A DNA stretch of 64,000 nt from Gnetum montanum (lineage: Eukaryota > Streptophyta > Gnetopsida > Gnetales > Gnetaceae): the NCBI GenBank assembly GCA_015680685.1, contig MNCI01022611.1, positions 2,464,153 to 2,528,152 on the forward strand. Direction: 5' to 3'. A model generated the notes under the pieces. It saw only the letters and a program-made list of their open reading frames with translations, made no database searches and was not told the origin of the DNA. Position numbers and translations under genes: made by a program. Below are positions 58,552-64,000 of this stretch, one piece after another (position 1 is the stretch's first letter; the number at the start of each line of letters is the position of its first letter).

Positions 58552-58608
58552 TTTGAGAGATGATCTTTTTTTTTAACTCTTTCAAAAAGCAATGGTTGAT
58601 TTGGTCAT

Positions 58609-59627
58609 TGATGAGACGCGACTTGCACTGGGCCGCGATATCGCGTACGCGATATCGCGTCCCGCCGCCATATCTATAAATAAGAGGCGGCACTCCCTTC
58701 ATTTCCCAATCCTGGCTAGTGTAGCGAAGCTCTGGCAGATTGATCACTCCAGAGTTAGAATTTTTCCCCATGTGCCCGCAGTAGGAGTCCTAGAGTGAAC
58801 GGCTCTTTATTCGAGCAGCTTGTAACCTGAACCCAAGTTGTGTACGGCAATAAAGACGAACTTGTTTGGATAAACCTTGCAGCACGTGGTTTCATTTATT
58901 GCTTTATTTCCTGCTTTCCTAGTGCGTTCAAGTACGACTTGATTACGAGCGTCTACGGACGTGTACGGCTAGTCAAGGAATCGGCTGCTTGACGCAATGC
59001 ATGAGTACGACTCAATTACGAGCATTGGATGCTTGGTAACCCAGTAGCGTATTCCAGGATTCTGCGCTTGGTAACTCCCGGGTCTAATGTGTACGGCTAG
59101 TTGAGGAATCGGCTGCTCATTGCTAGGCTAGATCGTGTGATAAGTACGACTTAGTTACGAGCACCCACGGGTGTGTACGGCTGGCTAAGGAATCGGCTGC
59201 TTATCACACGTAGGCTAAATAGGTGCCTCAGTACGACCACTTCGAGCACTTGCGTTACGTGTGGCGATCCCAGTAACGATTAGCGTTTGGTAAGCTGCAG
59301 TTGCATAGTTCAGGGTGTGTCCGGTAAGTGGGAACGGATGCTGACGCTAGTTAATTTAGACTTAGACCTTAGTTAGAGTTAGCTTAGTTTCTCAACCCTT
59401 TCTCCTGGTAGCATAGAAGATAAGCCGAAAATACCAAAAAAATCACATACCTCAGACTTGCTTAACCATACACCGTGACACATACAAGCAAGCCTGGGAA
59501 GACAACGAACGATTAACCCCAAGTGTTTCTTGTGGCGTTAAGGCATTTAGTCTGCGGAGTTCGACCGGATCGCGCGTGTACGCTCGTATTCGTATGGTGG
59601 AGTGTAGGGGTACCTCGCCACTCATCA
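58609..59627 (+). repeat. Element 3 5' LTR
   Basis: Starts TGATGAGACGCG and ends GCCACTCATCA (1,019 bp). U3 is very short before the TATA box (58675-58682). It holds a 26-bp perfect palindrome at 58634-58659. The U5 side carries three copies of an AGTACGACT...GTGTACGGCT...AATCGGCTGCT block between 58931 and 59205. CpG is frequent throughout. Confidence 0.9.
58634..58659. promoter_or_regulatory. 26-bp perfect palindrome upstream of TATA
   Basis: Two CGCGATATCGCG units joined at a GTAC centre (58645-58648). The whole is its own reverse complement. It lies 15 bases before the TATA box, so it is a strong candidate core promoter or enhancer site. Confidence 0.75.
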
Positions 59628-59628
59628 T

Positions 59629-59646
59629 TGGCGCCGTTGCCGGGGA
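59629..59646 (+). promoter_or_regulatory. Primer binding site, tRNA-Asp
   Basis: TGGCGCCGTTGCCGGGGA, one base after the LTR. It is the intact plant tRNA-Asp-type primer site used by Athila/Tat-branch Ty3/Gypsy elements. Confidence 0.9.
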
Positions 59647-59772
59647 CTAAGTGTTTTTTCGCCAATTTAACATAAGGGATATCACTCACATCGTTGTGAG
59701 CTTAAAACGAACCTTAGGGTTAATCAGTTAATAAAGAACAATAAATAACGGTGAAGTTGCACACCAATAAAA

Positions 59773-62700
59773 ATGGCTTCTTCTCACGAAATCAACTCAC
59801 CTAAGGACAATACAGGAGAAAGTCAGCATCATACACATAACCGCAATCAACCATGTCCTCAACAGGCTAAGGTCACATATACTCATCCCGATGAGTATGT
59901 GCCAGATTTTACCTTTGTTTTCCATCAAGATGAGCAACTGCGGTGGAGAGACATGCAAGGTAACATTGTGTTACCCCCAGATCGCTCTGCTTCCAACATG
60001 CTTTTCCGTGCCTTGGTACGGTATGGCATGCAAGAGCTATTCGCAGAATACGTTTTGGATGACCATGATATAAGGGATTATCGTCCCACAAAAGCCCAAC
60101 GTATTCGGGATGCAAGGCAGGAGAGCCAACATTCACTACTGAAGGGCAAGGTTCCCCACGTCATTAGTGAAATAGGAGAAGAGGAACCCCTCACGATGGG
60201 TTTCTTAGAAAATGATGTTCCTCCTCCTCACTCTAGTGAAGAGGTTAGGCATCAGGGCCTTAGATCAACGATACATATTCCAGGCTCTGATCCCCGTGAG
60301 CACCAGCTGTTCACGGCAGGAACAATCACTCGCACTAATGACGGACTCGTTGATCGTCACAACGATCGGGGCCGAAGCAGCCGAAGAGAAGGCAAGAAAC
60401 ATCACCATGGTGATGGATCCCCTTCTTCTTCCCCTTCATCACATCATTCACCCTCTCCTTCCACATCTGGGCGCAGCCACCATGAGCATAACGCGGAAAG
60501 TAAAGGTAGAAGAGATGAAATGCCTCGACAAGAAGGTCGAGAGGAGTTAGGACAAGGACAAGGACGTAGGGAGAATAGGGAACCACAACGTAGACATCAC
60601 AGACGTCATGAAAGAGATGATCATGACGAACCCCTATTCGCAACCCGAAGTATGCTTGACATTAGAGAGGCAGTTAGGATTCCCACAAGGCATTTGAAAG
60701 ACAGTAGGATCAAGCGTTTGGATATAAATAATATCCCACGTTTTGAAGGGGGATACAACGCTGATCCTCAACATCATTTACAGGCATTCCACGACGCCTG
60801 TGCCTTGCAGAACATAGACAATGAGTGGCAGAAACTCAAGTTGTTCCCAAGGACACTCACTAAAGAAGCGGAAAGCTGGTACCGGTCCTTAGAACCGGAA
60901 ACCATCAGGAGGTGGAGTACGATGCTCGAATTGTTCAACAACAAATATCAAACGTACTCCAGAGTGTCTAACTTGCGTAAGCAGATCCAAGGCTGGAAAC
61001 AAGGAGCTCATGAATCCTTGGATGCTGCCATGGCCCGTTACTACACATTGCTACATCGTTGCCCGGGCCATGGGTACGCTAAGCGGGATCAACTTCGCCA
61101 CCTCGTGGATGGGCTACGAAATGAAACGAGAAGAACTCTTGGGACTTACGCCCAAGGGAGACTCTCCCAACTAAGAGCCCATGAAGTTGAAGTATTGTTG
61201 GAACAAGTAGCGCAAGAAGAGGGTGAGCTACGGAAAAGAGAAAGTGCGGAGGAATACAACCGTGATCCCTCCCTTCGTAAGAAGGGAGTGAAATTCTGTG
61301 ATGAGGAGGATGAGTCACCACTCGAAGAGTTGGTGAACAGGAAAACTGTGCCGATCCAAAAGTTAACAACGGAGGTATCGGCTAAGGTAGACCAAATGTG
61401 GGATTCCTTAGACTCACGAATAGAAACAGTCCTGAAAATAGTAGAAGAGTCTAAGGATGAGCAAAGTAGTGATAAAAGCAAGAACATGCGGAGAAACTTT
61501 AACCCTGCACATAACAAGGGTAAGGGAAAAATCTCTAACTCCGATGAGGCTGAAAATTCTGATTCAGACAATGACGGTGGATGTGAGGTCTGCTATTATG
61601 ACCATCCTAAGGGATGTTGTCCAATCATCTCACATCTGCAGGAGTCTGGGGTGTATGCATTAAATCCAAGACTTAATCAACGGCAAACACCCAGAAGGTT
61701 ACCTTATCCACAAGGTAACCCGAGGCAGTTCCACCAACCCTTGACGTATTATCCAAGTGGAACACCTCCGCAGCCCATCGAACAACATCAGCAGTGGCAA
61801 TACCCACAGTCATGGGGGATGCCACAGCCAACACATCGATACCCTTACCGGCAGCCTGATCCTTATGGTTATTATGTGCAGCAGCCAGTTTCTCCAGGTG
61901 ACGCTATGAGTCACACTCCACGCCGTCACTACTACGCTCGGGAGTACTTCAGAAGGACTCCTTCTCCTCCGGGAGACATTCCACATTCTGTCCATCCTCT
62001 AACTCCACCCGCACCTTTTCCTCAAGTAGTTCCCATAACACCTCCTGCTCCAACAATGCAAGGGGAATTACCTACCCAACCGCAGCAACGTCACGCCGCG
62101 AGATCTGTAAATATTCAGAGTGTAAATATCCAACCGGACACTAGTTCTGGCGATAACTGTACAAAAAGGAGACCCTTTTTCAGAACTAGGAGCCCGGATA
62201 GGCTCTCGCAACAACAAGCGGACGGGTATATGTATAGGCCTCTAACTACTAACACTTCGGAGCACCCTTCAGTCCAAGGGAATGTAACGCATACGGTTAT
62301 GCTAACACATACCGTAACTGACTGGATCAAGGTAGGCCACCTTCCCAGGAAACTAACTGATCCTGGGAGTCCCTTTATTCATTTGCAGATCGCTGGGAAT
62401 GCACCACATCGAGCTCTTCTTGACTCAGGTTCCGGAGTCAACTTAATTTCGCGAAAGATGTATCACGCCTGGAACCTGTCCCAACTTAAGAATAGCAACA
62501 TCCAACTAGAGCTGGCAGACCAATCCATCACTATTCCCTTGGGTTTGGTGGAGGATGTTATTACCACTATGTATGGTTGGTCCTACCCAGCAGATTTCCT
62601 TGTGATCGATGTTAACAACAACGAAGGGGACTTCCCAATTATAATGGGAAGGGCATGGCTAAGCACAATAGATGCATGCCTTAGGATCCGTGATCTTTCC

Positions 62701-62961
62701 TTGGAAATCTCCAAGATAAACATATGTGGAAAGATCGAGAAGAGGATAGTTCCATGCATCACATACAGTGATTCATCGGGTGATGACACAGAGGAAATGT
62801 CTCCATGTCACAGGTGTGCCCAGGAAGCTCTGCCACAAGGATGCCTGTATGTAGCAACCACACAAGAAGTAGTAGACACCCCGTGGTTGACAGCTTCTCA
62901 TAAGAGCAAAAAAATATGCATGGAACGAATGAGGCAACTCATGCCAACAACCATGGCATAG
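59773..62961 (+). CDS. gag-pro: Gag-protease polyprotein, intact
   Basis: An uninterrupted 1,062-codon frame. The start ATGGCTTCTTCTCAC matches the Gag starts of elements 1 and 2. In order: an N-terminal domain (residues about 30-130); a His/Arg/Ser-rich tract (about 195-280), probably RNA-binding; the retrotransposon Gag core (about 330-440, FPRTLTKEAESWYRSLEPET); a zinc knuckle near residue 604 (CEVCYYDHPKGCC, CX2CX3HX4C); a Pro/Gln-rich linker; and an aspartic protease with Asp-Ser-Gly at 884-886 (62422-62430) and FPIIMGRAWL near 953. Gag would form the particle and the protease would mature it. The frame ends early relative to element 2: a net 4-base loss near 62,925 shifts it to a stop at 62959-62961. 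No polymerase follows. Confidence 0.92.
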   Translation: MASSHEINSPKDNTGESQHHTHNRNQPCPQQAKVTYTHPDEYVPDFTFVFHQDEQLRWRDMQGNIVLPPDRSASNMLFRALVRYGMQELFAEYVLDDHDIRDYRPTKAQRIRDARQESQHSLLKGKVPHVISEIGEEEPLTMGFLENDVPPPHSSEEVRHQGLRSTIHIPGSDPREHQLFTAGTITRTNDGLVDRHNDRGRSSRREGKKHHHGDGSPSSSPSSHHSPSPSTSGRSHHEHNAESKGRRDEMPRQEGREELGQGQGRRENREPQRRHHRRHERDDHDEPLFATRSMLDIREAVRIPTRHLKDSRIKRLDINNIPRFEGGYNADPQHHLQAFHDACALQNIDNEWQKLKLFPRTLTKEAESWYRSLEPETIRRWSTMLELFNNKYQTYSRVSNLRKQIQGWKQGAHESLDAAMARYYTLLHRCPGHGYAKRDQLRHLVDGLRNETRRTLGTYAQGRLSQLRAHEVEVLLEQVAQEEGELRKRESAEEYNRDPSLRKKGVKFCDEEDESPLEELVNRKTVPIQKLTTEVSAKVDQMWDSLDSRIETVLKIVEESKDEQSSDKSKNMRRNFNPAHNKGKGKISNSDEAENSDSDNDGGCEVCYYDHPKGCCPIISHLQESGVYALNPRLNQRQTPRRLPYPQGNPRQFHQPLTYYPSGTPPQPIEQHQQWQYPQSWGMPQPTHRYPYRQPDPYGYYVQQPVSPGDAMSHTPRRHYYAREYFRRTPSPPGDIPHSVHPLTPPAPFPQVVPITPPAPTMQGELPTQPQQRHAARSVNIQSVNIQPDTSSGDNCTKRRPFFRTRSPDRLSQQQADGYMYRPLTTNTSEHPSVQGNVTHTVMLTHTVTDWIKVGHLPRKLTDPGSPFIHLQIAGNAPHRALLDSGSGVNLISRKMYHAWNLSQLKNSNIQLELADQSITIPLGLVEDVITTMYGWSYPADFLVIDVNNNEGDFPIIMGRAWLSTIDACLRIRDLSLEISKINICGKIEKRIVPCITYSDSSGDDTEEMSPCHRCAQEALPQGCLYVATTQEVVDTPWLTASHKSKKICMERMRQLMPTTMA

Positions 62962-63116
62962 ACACATTGGAACGTGAGCGTCGCCAACTTTCACCCCTGA
63001 ATCTAAGATCATCATTTGGGAGAAGTTGGGCACTTCTTAGAAATTCAAATAGGCGCTCACTACTTCGGATCTCTCCCTCACAACTCAGTCATGGGGGAGA
63101 TGGCCACCTATGCTAA
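62916..63116 (+). other. Continuation frame after the Gag-protease stop
   Basis: The frame that carries NNHGIDTLERERRQL equals the C-terminal frame of the element 2 protein (NNEGIDTLEYECHRL). It crosses the pol-deletion junction at about 63,040-63,070 and stops in the 3' region. It marks where the ancestral protein continued. It is probably not translated by itself. Confidence 0.5.
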
Positions 63117-64000
63117 TCATATGGGGCCCTCAATTCTTTTTCCGTTTTTGTTTTACACATTTTTGTTTTACAAATTTCTTTAACTTTTCTAATTTTTGTT
63201 TTACAACTTTCTTTTACTTTTCTTATTTTTGTTTTACAACATCGTTATATTTTCCCATTTTGTGTGTGTGTGTGTGTGTGTGTCATCCATCATGTAAATT
63301 CGTCACCCAATAAGTGTTCGGGCCGATGGGATGAACTGTTTTTCATTAATTGCTAATGTTTGGTTTTTACCTTTAAGTTACATTGTTGATACTAAGGTAT
63401 GTTCTTTTGATATGGCAGGCAATGAGATCACTTCATCCATCCATCCATCAAGTCTATGGTTTCCCTTGGCTTGGAAATGTACAGTTCCCTTCCAATAAGA
63501 ACTTTAACGAACCAGTGACTGGGCATTTCTCAAACTAAGGAAGGACTCAAGGATTTGAAAAGGGTGTGACTTCAAGGGAACTTGGTGCTCTTGTGTTGGT
63601 CATTCACTTGGGTGCTTGGATGTTTTCTTCTTGGGTTTTCTTACCATTCCGATGTAACCCAATAATCGGAAGCTGAGACAATAAAAATAAAGAAGTCTTT
63701 GCATGGTGTGGTCCCCACGCATAAAAACACAAAACAAAAAAAGAGAAAAAAAATGAATGAAAAAAAAAGAAAAAAAGAAAAAGAGGAAAACAAGCTAAAA
63801 AGCTAAAAGTGAGGATTCAAAGCACACCCGTTAGACGAAATAAATTTGGGTCACAAGCACTAGTTATGGAACCAAAGTGTTCCCTCTAACTAAGACCCTT
63901 CTCGCTTCCCATTCTCTCCTTTGTTTCGTCGGAATGGTGGTGGCTTCTCGAAGTTGCATCCTTGTTACCCAAGTGGATGATTTCACCAACTGCATTGATG
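63068..64000 (+). other. Element 3 3' non-coding region (partial)
   Basis: Begins CGGATCTCTCCC and aligns with element 1 from about 19,709 and with element 2 leftwards from about 12,370. It contains the T-rich 15-bp-type repeats (63,140-63,240) and (TG)n at 63261-63283. After that comes conserved sequence with no shared frame. Confidence 0.75.
63261..63283. repeat. (TG)n microsatellite
   Basis: An uninterrupted run of 11 TG units, at the same place as the AC tract of element 2. Confidence 0.9.

Larger units (their letters stand above)
56546..58608 (-). pseudogene. L1 LINE ORF1 and ORF2 endonuclease part
   Basis: ORF2 appears to start at the ATG complementary to 57013-57015. The text MLILS, one stop, then NIQGLTNRLLQKV and LLQEIK is the start of an apurinic-type endonuclease. 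FFGDNINLLKISYDKIDRAS follows near 56,545-56,640. ORF1 remains include a CX2C knuckle-like PKSCYYCH at about 57,460-57,490. The solo LTR 57652-58546 sits inside ORF1 sequence, and element 3 at 58609 also abuts it. Stops are frequent. Confidence 0.6.
58609..64000 (+). mobile_element. Element 3: young pol-less Ty3/Gypsy element (cut by window end)
   Basis: 5' LTR 58609-59627, intact primer site, one long Gag-protease frame, then directly the shared 3' non-coding region up to the window end. The 3' LTR should lie about 1 kb beyond it. The flanking five bases at the left are GTCAT. Reverse transcriptase, RNase H and integrase are absent. The element is visibly CpG-richer and less mutated than elements 1 and 2, which suggests a recent insertion. 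To move it would need pol proteins in trans. Confidence 0.9.

Noticed and set aside
58609-59627. Element 3 5' LTR paired with the solo LTR 57652-58546 as one element
   Set aside because: They are in opposite orientation, have different U3 sequence, and the solo LTR has its own TCTAT duplications.
60335-61571. Long minus-strand frames inside element 3 gag
   Set aside because: They are shadows of the intact Gag-protease frame on the other strand.

Overview
This window is plant nuclear DNA dominated by transposable elements, most probably from a large-genome gymnosperm. The evidence is: layers of nested, heavily mutated LTR retrotransposons; AT-rich, CpG-poor sequence; stop codons that look like C-to-T decay; LINEs of two clades; and a broken plastid ycf1 fragment whose wording looks gymnosperm-like. 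The species assignment is inference. I see no bacterial operon, CRISPR array, rRNA gene or functional tRNA.

Layout. 1-3,060: unassigned repeats, including a decayed tandem array of about 190 bp. 3,379-8,590 (+): a decayed multi-exon coding region of unknown function. 8,600-9,508 joined to 26,919-30,430 (-): an old Tat-like Ty3/Gypsy Gag-protease element, with repeat-rich flanks up to about 33 kb. 9,514-26,913 (-): Ty3/Gypsy element 2 (target duplication AATAT), inserted into that old element. 12,428-22,738 (+): Ty3/Gypsy element 1 (target duplication TTAAT), inserted into element 2. 33-42 kb: remnants of a chromovirus (-) and two Tat/Athila-like integrase tails, with one recognisable LTR start. 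42-46 kb: short repeats, tRNA-like SINE candidates and a perfect foldback. 46.4-47.7 kb: plastid ycf1 fragments. 49-54 kb: SINE candidates and an RTE-clade LINE. 54,197-54,452 (-): a small two-exon gene, the only plausible host gene. 55.0-58.6 kb: an L1 LINE interrupted by an RTE LINE and a solo LTR. 58,609 to the window end (+): element 3, a young Ty3/Gypsy insertion.

Main result. Elements 1, 2 and 3 share LTRs (TGATG...CATCA, a U3 packed with GCGATATCGC palindromes upstream of TATAAATA), a tRNA-Asp-type primer site and a roughly 2 kb 3' non-coding region. Element 1 has gag, protease, reverse transcriptase, RNase H and integrase, all broken by stops. Elements 2 and 3 lack the whole reverse transcriptase-integrase block, and both were cut at the same junction although they lie at different sites. 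That makes them copies of one propagated pol-less Gag-protease lineage. Element 3 keeps an uninterrupted 1,062-codon Gag-protease frame, while the other elements are wrecked. The pol-less copies would need reverse transcriptase and integrase supplied by a full-length relative of the element 1 type.
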